Positions 33,781 to 42,819 are shown, counted from the stretch's first letter. The stretch is DNA of 64,000 nt from Roseovarius sp. THAF27 (GCF_009363655.1 NZ_CP045393.1:3968001-4032000); one strand, 5' to 3'. The notes: generated by a model from the sequence alone, not told the origin. Numbers and translations: made by a program.

Positions 33781-34047
33781 ATGAAGAGAAGCCGTTTCAG
33801 CGAAGAGCAGATCATAGGCATCCTGAAGGAGCACCAGGCTGGTTTCGGTGCGAAGGAGCTGTGTCGCAAGCACGGGATCAGCGACGCCACGTTCTACAAG
33901 TGGCGGTCGAGGTATGGCGGCATGGAGGTGTCTGACGCCCGGCGTCTGAAGGCATTGGAGGCTGAGAACGCGAAGCTGAAGAAGATGCTGGCGGAGCAGA
34001 TGCTCGACGTTGCCACCCTGAAAGAGATGCTCGGAAAAAACTTCTGA
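33781..34047 (+). CDS. IS3-family transposase OrfA
   Basis: An 88-89-residue protein with the IS3 OrfA helix-turn-helix (RFSEEQIIGILKEHQAGFGAKELCRKHGISDATFYKWRSRYGG) followed by a leucine-zipper-like segment (RRLKALEAENAKLKKMLAEQMLDVATLKEML). GAAGGAGACAG precedes the ATGs at 33781/33784. Intact in itself, but its partner OrfB is truncated, so transposition is unlikely. Confidence 0.9.
   Translation: MKRSRFSEEQIIGILKEHQAGFGAKELCRKHGISDATFYKWRSRYGGMEVSDARRLKALEAENAKLKKMLAEQMLDVATLKEMLGKNF
34035..34041 (+). other. AAAAAAC slippery site for -1 frameshifting into orfB
   Basis: Six A then C, 6-12 bases before the orfA stop. A -1 shift here leads in frame into orfB (LLKPGSRRNAVGWAMKTKG...), as in other IS3 elements. 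Confidence 0.65.
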
Positions 34048-34619
34048 AGCCCGGTTCGAGGAGGAATGCCGTGGGCTGGGCTATGAAGACCAAGGGCTAC
34101 AATCAGCGACGCGCCTGTGCGCTGGCCGGGATCGAACCGCGTGTGTATCGGCGCAAGACGAAGCGACCGGAGGACACAGAGCTGCGCGCTCGGATGAAGG
34201 AACTGGCTTCTGAACGGCGGCGGTTCGGGTATCGTCGGCTGCATATTCTGCTAAGGCGCGAAGGCTGGGAGCTCAATTGGAAGAAGCTCTATCGTGTCTA
34301 CCGCGAAGAAGGGTTAACCGTTCGTAAACGGGGCGGTCGCAAGCGTGCGGTGGGCACCAGAACGCCGATGGCGATACCGCAGGGACCGAACCAGCGGTGG
34401 TCACTCGACTTCATGTCCGACGCGCTTGAGGACGGTCGCAGGTTCCGGGTGCTGAACGTCATTGACGACTTCACCCGGGAATGCCTGGCAGCTGTCGTCG
34501 ACACATCAATCGGCGGTGCACGTGTCGCCCGCGAGCTGGACCGTATCGCAGAACTGCGCGGCTACCCTTGCATGGTGGTCAGCGACAACGGCACCGAGCT
34601 GACCTCGAATGCGATGCTG
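34042..34619 (+). pseudogene. IS3-family transposase OrfB, truncated
   Basis: The integrase core is recognisable: RRFGYRRLHILLRREGWELNWKKLYRVYREEGL, then WSLDFMSDAL with the first catalytic aspartate, VLNVIDDFTRECLA, and VVSDNGTELTSNAML with the second aspartate. The expected continuation carrying the catalytic glutamate is replaced at about 34620 by unrelated sequence, which stays open until 34769. Non-functional. Confidence 0.85.
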
Positions 34620-34620
34620 A

Positions 34621-34764
34621 CCCGGATACCGGAATCGGCTTTGGCTACGTCTGCAATCACCTCTTTCAGCCTGATTCAAAAACACGTTCCATCATCGGGG
34701 AACGAGCCGCCCATCTCGCCAAGATTCTTTACGATTGCCTACCGTAACCTCAGGGAGTTCATTC
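34621..34764. other. Unassigned sequence between IS3 break and IS6-like remnant
   Basis: About 144 bases. In one plus frame it reads FGYVCNHLFQPDSKTRSIIGERAAHLAKILYDCLP before a stop, which looks like the C-terminal end of some protein I do not recognise, possibly another transposase. Confidence 0.25.
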
Positions 34765-34968
34765 AATGACCGAGGGGGCTGTTGCGCTAGTAGTTCCAGG
34801 GTGCATCTGTCCCTTCGCATCAATGGCGCGCCACAGAAACCGCCACTTGCCACCGACGCGAATGTAGGTCTCATCTGCATGCCTATCGACGCTCGCACGG
34901 CGCTGGTGCTTCTCCGACAGAAACCTGTCGCGCGCAGTTGATCAATGCAACAGTCCCGTTCGGTCATT
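34765..34968 (-). mobile_element. Miniature IS6-like remnant with terminal inverted repeats
   Basis: About 204 bases bounded by imperfect inverted repeats: AATGACCGA..GGG.CTGTTGC at the left (34765-34785) and its complement at the right (34948-34968), the right strand reading AATGACCGAACGGGACTGTTGC. Inside, the minus strand encodes an IS6-type transposase fragment (RFLSEKHQRRASVDRHADETYIRV, GGKWRFLWRAIDAKGQM). Most of the transposase is deleted, leaving a MITE-like derivative. Confidence 0.6.
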
Positions 34969-35031
34969 TGCTCTGTTGAACCTTTCGCCAAGCGGTGAAA
35001 GTTTGTGCGCAACTTGCCGGGAGGCGTGTCG

Positions 35032-36183
35032 TTGCACATTCTGAAATCACTTGGACCTGCGGTTGCGCATGTTTCCGGCATCGAGGCCTTTCGGGCAGGG
35101 CTTGGTGCCCTGATCGGGCTCGGGCTGACCGGACTGTTCGTGCTGTCGCCGACTGTCGACCTGGAACTGGGGCTGTACCTTGTCGCACCCTTCGGCGCCA
35201 CATCCGTTCTGTTGTTCGCGGTCCCGAACAGCCCGCTCGCGCAACCCTGGTCCGCGATTGTCGGCAATACGATAGCCGCACTGGTCGGAGTCGCCGTTTG
35301 CCTATGGGTCGACGATCCCGCCTTGAGAGTCGGCCTTGCCGTGGGGTTGGCCGTAACCGCGACGATGCTGTGTCGCGCGGTCCATCCGCCGGCGGGTGCA
35401 GTGGCCATGACGGCGGCCCTGTCGCCCGATGCCACCGCGCATCTGGGGTTCTGGTTCGCGATTGCACCGATTGGCGTGGGTACCGTCGCGCTTGTGGTTC
35501 TTGCGACGGTCTATGCGCGTTTGACGGGGCGGCACTACCCCTTTCGTCAGTTCGATGATCCAAGCAGACACGGGACTGGCGACCGAAATCCGACCGAACG
35601 GCTGGGGCTGTCCGAGGAACAGCTGACAGAGATCCTGGAACGCTACAGCCAGTCTTTCAACCTTGGCGTCGAGGACCTGGCGCGCCTGATCGGGGCAGCG
35701 GAGATGCAGGCCGCGGCACATCACTCCGTTCCGGTGACGGCGCAGGACATCATGTCCCGGGACCTTGCCACGATCCGCCCCGAAACGTCCCTGAGCGAAG
35801 TCGCAGACATTTTCCGGAGGCATCGATTCACTTCCCTTCCCGTCGTCGAACGGGATGCAAAGTTCCTGGGGGTCATTTTCCAGATCCATCTGATCCGCCA
35901 GGCAAGAGAGGATGCCTTGCGTTTTGACCGCGGATACGCTGCCGCCTTGCGGCGACTGCTGGACCGAAACCGCGAAAACCCGACAAGGGCCGGGGACATC
36001 ATGAGTGTCGCCGGTCCCCGTGCGATGGCCGATACGCCAATCGGGGCGTTGCTGCCGATGATGGCCGATGGGGATACGGATGCCGTTCCGGTTCTGGAAA
36101 AAGACAAGATCATTGGCATCGTGACACGAACAGACCTTGTCGCGGCACTGGCTAGAAACGTGGCGCGAACAAACCCGAATTAG
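35032..36183 (+). CDS. HPP-family membrane protein with C-terminal CBS pair
   Basis: The N-terminal half (about residues 1-165) has four to five membrane helices and the HPP signature MLCRAVHPPAGAVAMTAAL. The C-terminal half has two CBS domains (VTAQDIMSRDLATIRPETSLSEVADIFRRHRFTSLPVV and RAGDIMSVAGPRAMADTPIGALLPMMADGDTDAVPVL), which usually bind adenine nucleotides. HPP proteins have been linked to nitrite transport in some organisms, but this is not established here. The TTG at 35032 has the best ribosome-binding site (GGGAGG, 8-base spacing); GTG at 35026 and 35005 are alternatives. It begins about 60 bp after an IS6-like remnant. Confidence 0.87.
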   Translation: MHILKSLGPAVAHVSGIEAFRAGLGALIGLGLTGLFVLSPTVDLELGLYLVAPFGATSVLLFAVPNSPLAQPWSAIVGNTIAALVGVAVCLWVDDPALRVGLAVGLAVTATMLCRAVHPPAGAVAMTAALSPDATAHLGFWFAIAPIGVGTVALVVLATVYARLTGRHYPFRQFDDPSRHGTGDRNPTERLGLSEEQLTEILERYSQSFNLGVEDLARLIGAAEMQAAAHHSVPVTAQDIMSRDLATIRPETSLSEVADIFRRHRFTSLPVVERDAKFLGVIFQIHLIRQAREDALRFDRGYAAALRRLLDRNRENPTRAGDIMSVAGPRAMADTPIGALLPMMADGDTDAVPVLEKDKIIGIVTRTDLVAALARNVARTNPN

Positions 36184-36483
36184 GTAGACGCGCGGCTGCC
36201 CAATTCGGTTGCGGCAAAAATACTTGCTCTACTCAATGTTCATGGTGGCTCAAAGCTGGCTGAACGCCGCGAGCGATCCGATGCGCATGTCGGCGGGCTC
36301 ATCTCATGTAGCGTCGTTTGCTCGTGCGCATGTTACAAATGTCATTGATGTAACCCTTCGCGCGCCGACGAGACAGGTCGTCGGTTTCGGATTCAATGGC
36401 CCTAATTCACTGGCGAGTCCAAGTTTCTGGAGAGATCTCTATTAGGTAACTGGTCCTTGCCGCTCCATCCTTGCTACACTGGA
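36184..36483. other. 300-bp gap, no convincing gene
   Basis: A 78-codon open frame (36209-36445, plus) has no ribosome-binding site and no family similarity that I can see. The pair ATGTTACA and GATGTAAC near 36330-36355 could be a degenerate operator. Base composition is lower in GC than the surroundings, in keeping with the mobile region. Confidence 0.3.
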
Positions 36484-36950
36484 TCAGGCCTCCCAGTAAT
36501 ACGCGCAATATCCCTTGTCCGCATCAAGCCCGAGCGTGTGTCGAAACCTTGCTTTCGCATCTCGGACAAGGGCTTTTTCGGCGGCAACCCAGACGTAACG
36601 GTAGGGTTCCGGGGGCAAGGGCGCTTGCGACAGATGATCCCACAGCCTCTCCTGCCGCTGTCGCACGCACCAGGTCAGGGCGATCCCGTCGGGACGCGGC
36701 AGGTCGCAGATGTCGGCGTCCGTGCCCACCTCGAGAATGGCGTGACCTCGCCGGTCGGGTTCTGAGGTCTCAAGGATACGTCGGATCGCCGGAAGGGCCG
36801 TCTCGTCTCCGGCGATCAGAAGATATCGCGCGCGCGGAAATCCACCGCTGCCGGGGCCGCTGATGCCGACGATATCGCCGGGACGCGCCGTCCGGGCCCA
36901 GTGTGTCGCACGCCCGCCCTCATGTTCGAACACGTCGAAGGTGACAGGCA
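36484..36950 (-). pseudogene. Siderophore-interacting protein, 5'-truncated
   Basis: The C-terminal part of an FAD/NAD(P)H-dependent siderophore-interacting (ViuB/YqjH-like) ferric reductase: FDVFEHEGGRATHWARTARPGDIVGISGPGSGG, YLLIAGDETALPAIRRILE, ILEVGTDADI, LTWCVRQRQERLWDHL, and the end RYVWVAAEKALVRDAKARFRHTLGLDADKGYCAYYWEA. The N-terminal FAD-binding half is missing. Upstream of FLPVTFDVF there is a stop, and at 36950-36956 the sequence turns into an integrase gene on the other strand. An ATG at 36933 could start a 149-residue fragment but not an active enzyme. Confidence 0.8.
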
Positions 36951-36955
36951 GGAAT

Positions 36956-37601
36956 CAAGGATGGCACGATCTGGACTCAGCTCGGCAAGCTGCGGACCTG
37001 TCTGAACTGGGCGGTTAAAACCGGGCTGATCGATAGGGCGCCCTACATCGAACGTCCCAGCAAGCCTGCCCCGAAGGAGAGGTATCTGACGCGCCGATAG
37101 ACAGGCCATTTACTATCGGTTGATTGTGCACCGCATACCAAGCTCGCTATACGGCTGGTGTTGTCGACGGCGGCAAGGGTGACGGCAGTTCTGGAGCTCA
37201 CGTGGGATCGGGTCGACTTCGAGCGCGGTCAGATTAACCTTCGCACCGGCGAAGGTCAGCGGAAAGGTAGAGCTATCGTGCCGATGACTGAGAGCTTACG
37301 TGTGGCGCTCTTGGAAGCGCGTAATGCCGCGTTGTCGGACTACGTTGTGGAATGGGCAGGTGGCCCCGTGAAGTCCATCAAGAAGAGCTTCAAAGTAGCT
37401 GCAGGTGATGCTGGACTGTCCGAAGTATCGCCACACGTGCTGCGCCACACGGCAGCAGTCCATATGGCAGAAGCAGGCATCCCAATGGACGAGATCGCTC
37501 AGTATCTGGGTCATTCGGACTCGCGGATCACGGCTTCTACCTACGCACGCTACAGCCCAGAGCACCTTCGCAAGGCCGCCAGTGCGTTAGAGTTCGGGTA
37601 G
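36956..37601 (+). pseudogene. Tyrosine-type integrase, N-terminally truncated and frameshifted
   Basis: The first piece (36956-37098) reads KDGTIWTQLGKLRTCLNWAVKTGLIDRAPYIERPSKPAPKERYLTRR then a stop. The catalytic part follows in another frame (from 37158): STAARVTAVLELTWDRVDF with the first Arg, RKGRAIVPMTESLR, SPHVLRHTAAVHMAEAG with His-x-x-Arg, YLGHSDSRIT, and the nucleophile Tyr in STYARYSPEHLRKA. All catalytic residues of the C-terminal half remain, but the N terminus is missing and the frame is broken near 37098. It ends 72 bp before tRNA-Pro, the usual position for an element integrated in a tRNA gene. Confidence 0.85.
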
Positions 37602-37644
37602 ATATCAGGTTCAGTGAACCGAGGATCACTGTCTTTAAAACAAC

Positions 37645-37666
37645 AAAGGCGCCCACGGGCGCCTTT
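37645..37666. terminator. Bidirectional terminator between integrase and tRNA-Pro
   Basis: AAAGGCGCCC and GGGCGCCTTT form a perfect hairpin. On the plus strand it is followed by ATTC, on the minus strand (tRNA side) by TTTGTTGTTTT-like sequence. Confidence 0.8.
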
Positions 37667-37672
37667 ATTCAC

Positions 37673-37749
37673 TGGTCGGAGTGAGAGGATTCGAACCTCC
37701 GGCCCCTGCCTCCCGAAGACAGTGCTCTACCAGGCTGAGCTACACTCCG
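37673..37749 (-). tRNA. tRNA-Pro (anticodon CGG)
   Basis: A complete cloverleaf of 77 bases with encoded CCA. Acceptor CGGAGTG/CACTCCG, D arm GCTC/GAGC, anticodon arm CTGTC-TTCGGGA-GGCAG giving anticodon CGG, and T arm GGAGG-TTCGAAT-CCTCT. The 3' end points toward the broken integrase gene, as expected for an integration site in the tRNA 3' end. Confidence 0.97.
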
Positions 37750-37873
37750 TCCGTGAGACAGCCGATTACATAAGCGCCCTTTCATTTGCAAGGACGGAAT
37801 CACCCTACGGAGAAAAGTCGCGCCAGCCAGAGCGTCGCTTCAGCCTGGCTTTGCGCGAACCACACCCGACCGC

Positions 37874-38980
37874 CTAGAGACTATCGGACAGTGCCGAGAC
37901 GATCGCGTCGCCCATTTCGCTGGTGGTGACGGGTTGAACCCCCTCTTCGCCCAGCAGGTCCGCCGTGCGCAGGCCGTCGGCCAGCACCTTCTCGACCGCC
38001 GTTTCAAGGCGCTTGGCCTCGTCCCCCTGGTCGAAGCTGTAGCGCAGCGCCATGGCGAAGCTGAGGATACACGCGATCGGATTGGCCTTGCCCTGCCCCG
38101 CGATATCCGGTGCCGAGCCGTGCACGGGCTCGTACAGCGCCTTGGGCCGTCCGTTGGCCATCGGCGCACCCAGGCTGGCTGAGGGCAACATGCCAAGGCT
38201 ACCGGTCAGCATCGCGGCGGCATCCGACAGCATGTCGCCAAACAGGTTGTCGGTGACGATCACGTCGAATTGCTTGGGCCAGCGGCAGAGCTGCATCGCG
38301 CCGGCATCGGCGTACATGTGGGTCAGCTCGACATCGGGGTAATCCTCGTCATGCACCTTCTGAACCACTTCGCGCCACAGGATGCCCGATTCCATCACGT
38401 TGGCCTTTTCCATCGAGCAGACCTTGTTAGAGCGCCGCCGCGCCAGTTCAAAGGCCGAGCGTGCAACCCGGTCGATCTCGGACTCGGTGTAGCGCTGCGT
38501 ATTGATGCCGACCCGCTCGTTGCCTTCCTGGATGATCCCCCGCGGCTCGCCGAAATAGATGCCGCTGGTCAGTTCGCGCACGATGACGATGTCGAGGCCC
38601 GCGACCACGTCGCGCTTGAGGCTCGAGAAATCCGCCAGCGCGTCGAAGCACTGCGCCGGGCGCAGGTTCGAGTACAGGTCCATCTCCTTGCGCAGACGCA
38701 GAAGGCCACGCTCCGGCTTGACCGAGAAATCGAGGTTGTCGTATTTCGGCCCGCCCACGGCGCCCAGCAGAACGGCGTCCACCTCCTGCGCCTTGGCCAT
38801 CGTGTCGTCATGCAAAGGGCTGCCATGCTTGTCATAGGCCGCGCCGCCGACCAGATCCTCGCTCACGTCAAAGGCCATCCCGCGGTTGGACCCGAACCAG
38901 TCAATGACCTTGCGCACTTCGGTCATGACCTCGGGGCCAATCCCGTCGCCGGGCAGAATGAGAAGCGAGGGAGTGCTCAT
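37874..38980 (-). CDS. leuB: 3-isopropylmalate dehydrogenase
   Basis: NAD-dependent oxidative decarboxylation of 3-isopropylmalate in leucine synthesis. The 368 residues begin [19 protein letters not shown] and include [21 protein letters not shown], the substrate-binding [27 protein letters not shown], the Mg-binding [13 protein letters not shown] and [14 protein letters not shown], and [18 protein letters not shown]. The ATG at 38980 fits the family start; a longer frame to 39013 does not. leuC and leuD lie about 5 kb upstream on the same strand. Confidence 0.98.
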   Translation of the reverse strand: MSTPSLLILPGDGIGPEVMTEVRKVIDWFGSNRGMAFDVSEDLVGGAAYDKHGSPLHDDTMAKAQEVDAVLLGAVGGPKYDNLDFSVKPERGLLRLRKEMDLYSNLRPAQCFDALADFSSLKRDVVAGLDIVIVRELTSGIYFGEPRGIIQEGNERVGINTQRYTESEIDRVARSAFELARRRSNKVCSMEKANVMESGILWREVVQKVHDEDYPDVELTHMYADAGAMQLCRWPKQFDVIVTDNLFGDMLSDAAAMLTGSLGMLPSASLGAPMANGRPKALYEPVHGSAPDIAGQGKANPIACILSFAMALRYSFDQGDEAKRLETAVEKVLADGLRTADLLGEEGVQPVTTSEMGDAIVSALSDSL

Positions 38981-39038
38981 GCGGAATCCTTTCCAAATCC
39001 TGACTGTTGCCACCGCGTAGCCTGACGCGCGGGAAGGG

Positions 39039-39923
39039 TCAAGAAAGGTGGGGCTTCAATCCCTTGGCCAGCGCCTCCCAGACCACGGCGATACGGGGCG
39101 TGTGCCGAAGCGCCTGGTGGGTGGCGAGCCAGACCGGGAGGCTTGGCAGGTCGATGTCGAAATCCAGGTCCTCTACATCGTCGTGCAATGCGCCCAGCGC
39201 CTTCATCCCAAACCCGACGCCACATCCGGCGCGCACCATTTCCCAGCCGACCGTGTGGCTGTCGCAGCGAAAGGCGAACATATCGCGCGAGGCCGGCATG
39301 TTGCGCTCCTGCATGCCACGAATGATCTCCTCGTTCCGGTCGTACCCGATGACCGGGTGATCGAAGACGTCCGCGATCGTGCGCGGGCGCCCGGCCTTTC
39401 GCAGGTAGCTGCGCGAGGCGAAAAGACCGAGCGGGAAGTCCCCCAGATGCCGGGCAACAAGTTCGAGTTGCTCGGGCCGATACATCCGCACCGCGATATC
39501 GGCCTCGCGGAAAAGCAGGTTCTCGCTGCTGTCAGACGGCACGACGTCGATGCGGATTCCGGGATGATCTGCATGAAGCGCGGCAAGGATCGGCGGCAGA
39601 ATGTAGACCGAAACCGTATCGCTCGCCGTAATCCGTACGGTCCCGGTTGCCTCGGTCTGCTGGCCGGCAGCGGTCAATTCGATCTCGATCATGGCGCGAT
39701 GCATGTTCCGTGCGGGCTCCAGCAGGGATTGCCCGTTTGCCGTCAATTCCAGCCCTTTGGGTTTTCGATGAAACAGGACCTGGCCCAGCAGGTCTTCCAA
39801 TTGACGGACCTGGCGGCCCAGGGTGGGCTGGCTCGTCCCCAAAAGGCGACCGGCCGCCGAAAGCGACCCCTTTTCCGCCACCGCAAGAAAGGCCCGGACA
39901 AGGGACCAGTCAATATCTGACAT
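39039..39923 (-). CDS. LysR-family transcriptional regulator
   Basis: A 294-residue LysR regulator. The N-terminal winged helix-turn-helix is clear ([48 protein letters not shown]), followed by the effector-binding domain with [32 protein letters not shown]. The start at 39923 ([12 protein letters not shown]) fits the family. It faces away from the epimerase gene at 40032, which it probably regulates; an inverted repeat lies between them. Confidence 0.93.
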   Translation of the reverse strand: MSDIDWSLVRAFLAVAEKGSLSAAGRLLGTSQPTLGRQVRQLEDLLGQVLFHRKPKGLELTANGQSLLEPARNMHRAMIEIELTAAGQQTEATGTVRITASDTVSVYILPPILAALHADHPGIRIDVVPSDSSENLLFREADIAVRMYRPEQLELVARHLGDFPLGLFASRSYLRKAGRPRTIADVFDHPVIGYDRNEEIIRGMQERNMPASRDMFAFRCDSHTVGWEMVRAGCGVGFGMKALGALHDDVEDLDFDIDLPSLPVWLATHQALRHTPRIAVVWEALAKGLKPHLS

Positions 39924-39933
39924 GCGACTTACC

Positions 39934-39947
39934 ATTCACGAATGAAT
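39934..39947. promoter_or_regulatory. Inverted repeat, candidate LysR-binding site
   Basis: ATTCA-CGAA-TGAAT lies 11 bases before the LysR start, in the 108-bp divergent region. A second, imperfect repeat (CCTAGGT ... ACCTTAGG, 39979-40002) lies nearer the epimerase gene. Either could be the regulator's site. Confidence 0.5.
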
Positions 39948-40031
39948 AGCGAATGCGCAAATTTTGGCAATTCCTATTCCTAGGTATTTATCTAACCTTA
40001 GGTCGATCCAAGCAGCACGAGGTGCGATCTG

Positions 40032-40961
40032 ATGCAGAAGACCGTTCTTGTTCTCGGCGCCACCGGACGGTTCGGGCGTCACGCGGCCGAAGCGTTCTGG
40101 AACGCGGGCTGGACCGTGCGGCTGTTTGATCGCGCCCATGACGACCTGATGACGCAGGCGCAGGGCACCGATATCATCGTCGCCGCCTGGAACCCGCCCT
40201 ATCATCTCTGGGAGCAGGAGCTTCCAAGTCTTCACGCGAGGATCCAGGCCGCCGCCCGTTCCAGCGGGGCTGCCGTGCTTCTTCCCGGGAACGTGTATAT
40301 CTACGGGCGCGACACCGCAAAACCATGGTCCGAAACGACGCGTCAGGCGCCTCCTACAGCGCTGGGGCGTATTCGCAAACAGGTCGAGCAAAGCTACCGC
40401 GACAGCGGCGTACAGACGATTCTTCTGCGTTCCGGGGATTTCCTCGACATCGAGCGTGACGGCGGATGGCTCGACAAGGTCTTGATGTCACGCACAAGCC
40501 GGGGTCAGCTGCTTTATCCGGGTGACGCGGACGCCTTGCACGCATGGGCCTTCCTGCCCGATCTGGCCCGCGCCGCGGAACAACTTGCCCGTCGCAAGAC
40601 CAGTCTCGGCCAGTTCGAGGAGGTCGTATTCCCCGGCTACGCGATAACCGGCCATCAGTTCGCGCAGCACATATCGCAGGCTCTCCACTACGATATCAAG
40701 GTACACCGGATGAGCTGGCTTCCCCTGCGGTTGGCTGCGCCGTTCTGGCCGCTGGCGCGCGGGTTGCTCGAGATGCGATATCTCTGGGACCTGCCGCACA
40801 GCCTGCAATCCGAACGCCTCGCCGAACTATGTCCGGACTATCGGGATACACCCTTGGACGAGGCGCTGACCCAGGTCGTCGCGCCTTGGCGCAGAACAGC
40901 CCGAGCGACACGATGCCGCTCGTGTCACTTCAGCAAGAGATCGACCCAGACAAGTCCGTGA
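40032..40961 (+). CDS. NAD(P)-dependent epimerase/NmrA-like protein
   Basis: A 309-residue protein of the extended short-chain dehydrogenase type. It starts with a Rossmann motif (TVLVLGATGRFGRHAAEAFWNAGWTVRLFDR) and continues with LLPGNVYIYG, where a Tyr may serve as the catalytic residue, and a substrate domain. The reaction is unknown. Its end overlaps the convergent EEP-family gene by 37 bases, so the last ~12 residues (a basic, Cys- and Ser-rich tail) may be read-through sequence rather than fold. Confidence 0.82.
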   Translation: MQKTVLVLGATGRFGRHAAEAFWNAGWTVRLFDRAHDDLMTQAQGTDIIVAAWNPPYHLWEQELPSLHARIQAAARSSGAAVLLPGNVYIYGRDTAKPWSETTRQAPPTALGRIRKQVEQSYRDSGVQTILLRSGDFLDIERDGGWLDKVLMSRTSRGQLLYPGDADALHAWAFLPDLARAAEQLARRKTSLGQFEEVVFPGYAITGHQFAQHISQALHYDIKVHRMSWLPLRLAAPFWPLARGLLEMRYLWDLPHSLQSERLAELCPDYRDTPLDEALTQVVAPWRRTARATRCRSCHFSKRSTQTSP

Positions 40962-41989
40962 CGACTGGCGTCCTCCACGGACCTATTCGTAGCGTCAGTG
41001 ACGATCCCCGCCTTCAGGACCTCCAGATCCGCCGAAGGCAAAACATAGCTGACCCTCAAAGACCCCGGATCGGGACCTGGCCAGTCCACCGTATCAAGTC
41101 GTGGGTCGCCGTCATGTCCGTTGCCCTGCGCCACACCGGCCGGTCGCATCGGCTTGGGGTCGACCATCCGATCGTCTGCAAGTAACCGCCGGATCGCTGC
41201 TTTGCGTCCCGCCCCATCGATCGGGTCGAGATTGGCATCCCCCGCCAGCACGAAGGGCGGCTGGGGCCGGGCACCGAAAGCGCCATCGAGATATTTCAGC
41301 CAAAAGACGATTTCGTCATGATTGCGCCGCCCGTTGCGATCTTCCGGCCCGTCGAACACCGGCGGGCTGGCATGAAAGGTCAAGAGACGCAGCGTTTGGT
41401 CCTCGATCCGAACCGGCACGACCCAGTGTCCCACGGTCGAGAGGTGCTGAACCTTCTTTACACGATCCGGCAAGAGTGTCGTACCGTCCTCAAGTCGCAA
41501 AAGCGCTTCCGGCATGTCGCGCCACAGGATGTCACTGAAGTCGCGCACATCCTCGGTGACGACGGGAAACCGTGACAGAACCGCCATCCCGCCCTGCCCT
41601 GCGAATGTGCCGTAACCCTGCGCATCCTTGGGCCGGCCCTTTCGTCCATCCCCATCGAGATCCAGTCCGGTGGTCATGCCCGTATTGGGCCGCAGCGCAA
41701 AGACATGCGGCAAATCGTGCCCGTGCGCCGAGATCCGCCGCACTAGGGCGCGTGCTGAGATCAGATCGTGGTCGTAGTCGATACCTTGCAACGCGATGAC
41801 GTCCGGCGTTGCCCGTGCAATCAGCCGGGCCACGCTCTCGACCTGCGGGTCGTCTTCGGACAGGATATCGCGCAAAAGCAATCCCGGGCCCTCGCGGGCG
41901 AGTTCGGTGTTGAACGTCGCGATACGAACGGTGGTTTCGGCCGCCGCGGGTGAGATCGCCGCAATCAGGGCCAGAAGCCCCGCGCTCAG
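40925..41989 (-). CDS. Endonuclease/exonuclease/phosphatase-family protein, exported
   Basis: A secreted or periplasmic EEP-superfamily hydrolase of about 354 residues. A hydrophobic segment (LSAGLLALIAAISPAAA|ETT) looks like a signal peptide. The catalytic blocks follow: VRIATFNTEL, PDVIALQGIDYDHD, LTFHASPP, the GDANLDP motif, and the C-terminal SRHGLVWVDL with the catalytic His. No ATG, GTG or TTG lies between the upstream gene's end and the signal peptide. The CTG at 41989 overlaps the upstream stop (CTGA) and is the best start; ATG at 42106 would add 39 residues inside the upstream gene. Substrate (phosphodiester or lipid) unknown. Confidence 0.8.
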   Translation of the reverse strand: MSAGLLALIAAISPAAAETTVRIATFNTELAREGPGLLLRDILSEDDPQVESVARLIARATPDVIALQGIDYDHDLISARALVRRISAHGHDLPHVFALRPNTGMTTGLDLDGDGRKGRPKDAQGYGTFAGQGGMAVLSRFPVVTEDVRDFSDILWRDMPEALLRLEDGTTLLPDRVKKVQHLSTVGHWVVPVRIEDQTLRLLTFHASPPVFDGPEDRNGRRNHDEIVFWLKYLDGAFGARPQPPFVLAGDANLDPIDGAGRKAAIRRLLADDRMVDPKPMRPAGVAQGNGHDGDPRLDTVDWPGPDPGSLRVSYVLPSADLEVLKAGIVTDATNRSVEDASRHGLVWVDLLLK

Positions 41990-42819
41990 GCGTTCTGCAA
42001 CCCTTCCGCCTTTGCATAGACCCGGCGGCGCTTTTCCTCGATCAGCTCGGCCACGCGCATCAATGCGATACCACGCATGAGAATGCTTGCGGGAAGAAGA
42101 GCCCATACGGTCATCATCCAGATCAATGTTTGTTCGCTCTGAAACGACACCGGCTCGATCACCAGGGACGCCGCCTTCACGATTGCCGGAATCAAGAATG
42201 GCAGCAAAGCTCCTAACACAATGTTAAGACCCGAGTCGCGTCGCAGCCTGTCAACGATGTCGCCGCCGCGCGTCGGATCGAACAAGGGCAGGTTGACCCA
42301 CACATTGAACGCGCCGTTGCGCATGGGCCATCCAAGAAGCCGCACCAAGATAACGAAGACCAGCACCATGACCAGTGACACGCTATAGGCCACGGCAGCC
42401 GCGATCCGCACGGAATTGGCAAGGTCCAGGCTGGCATCCGGCGGCAGCATCAGCACGACCAATCGCACCGGCGAGAACGGGAAATCCATCGCATTGCCGA
42501 GGGTCTGCGCGAAGTAGGTGAGGATCAGGGTGATCGGGCTGGGCTCGATCTTGCCGCGCGCGATCAACGAAAGCACCACCACGACAAGCGCCAGTGCGAG
42601 GAACTTCAAACGATTGAAGGGTGGAGCGAACCGGAATTCGACAATGCTCGGATAGCGGCCGAAATACTCGATGAAGGTGAGCAACGAGAACAGCAGCGCG
42701 ATCACCACGACAATCTGTGCGGTGTCCGTCGCGACCGACGGCAGCACAAGCGCCGGTGTTGCCACCAGCAATGCCACGAGTATTGCACGCGTCAGCGCGC
42801 TGATGATCTGCGAAACCAC
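41986..42819 (-). CDS. Multi-pass membrane protein, function unknown
   Basis: A 277-residue protein with about seven hydrophobic segments. The middle has MDFPFSPVRLVVLMLPPDASLDLANSVRIAAAVAYSVSLVMVLVFVILVRLLGW, and the loop NLPLFDPTRGGDIVDRLRRD is polar. The C terminus is a charged cytoplasmic tail (VAELIEEKRRRVYAKAEG). I do not recognise a named family. It overlaps the EEP-family gene by four bases, so the two are co-translated and may work together at the envelope. Confidence 0.72.
   Translation of the reverse strand: MVSQIISALTRAILVALLVATPALVLPSVATDTAQIVVVIALLFSLLTFIEYFGRYPSIVEFRFAPPFNRLKFLALALVVVVLSLIARGKIEPSPITLILTYFAQTLGNAMDFPFSPVRLVVLMLPPDASLDLANSVRIAAAVAYSVSLVMVLVFVILVRLLGWPMRNGAFNVWVNLPLFDPTRGGDIVDRLRRDSGLNIVLGALLPFLIPAIVKAASLVIEPVSFQSEQTLIWMMTVWALLPASILMRGIALMRVAELIEEKRRRVYAKAEGLQNA

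Larger units (their letters stand above)
33716..34620 (+). mobile_element. IS3-family insertion sequence, 3'-truncated
   Basis: The left end is probably TGACCTGCTCCCCTG at 33716. orfA, an A6C slippery site and most of orfB follow. orfB breaks off at about 34620, so the third catalytic acidic residue and the right terminal repeat are missing. Not mobile on its own. Confidence 0.75.

Noticed and set aside
36209..36445. 78-codon plus-strand frame in the mobile region
   Set aside because: No ribosome-binding site, no similarity, composition not protein-like.
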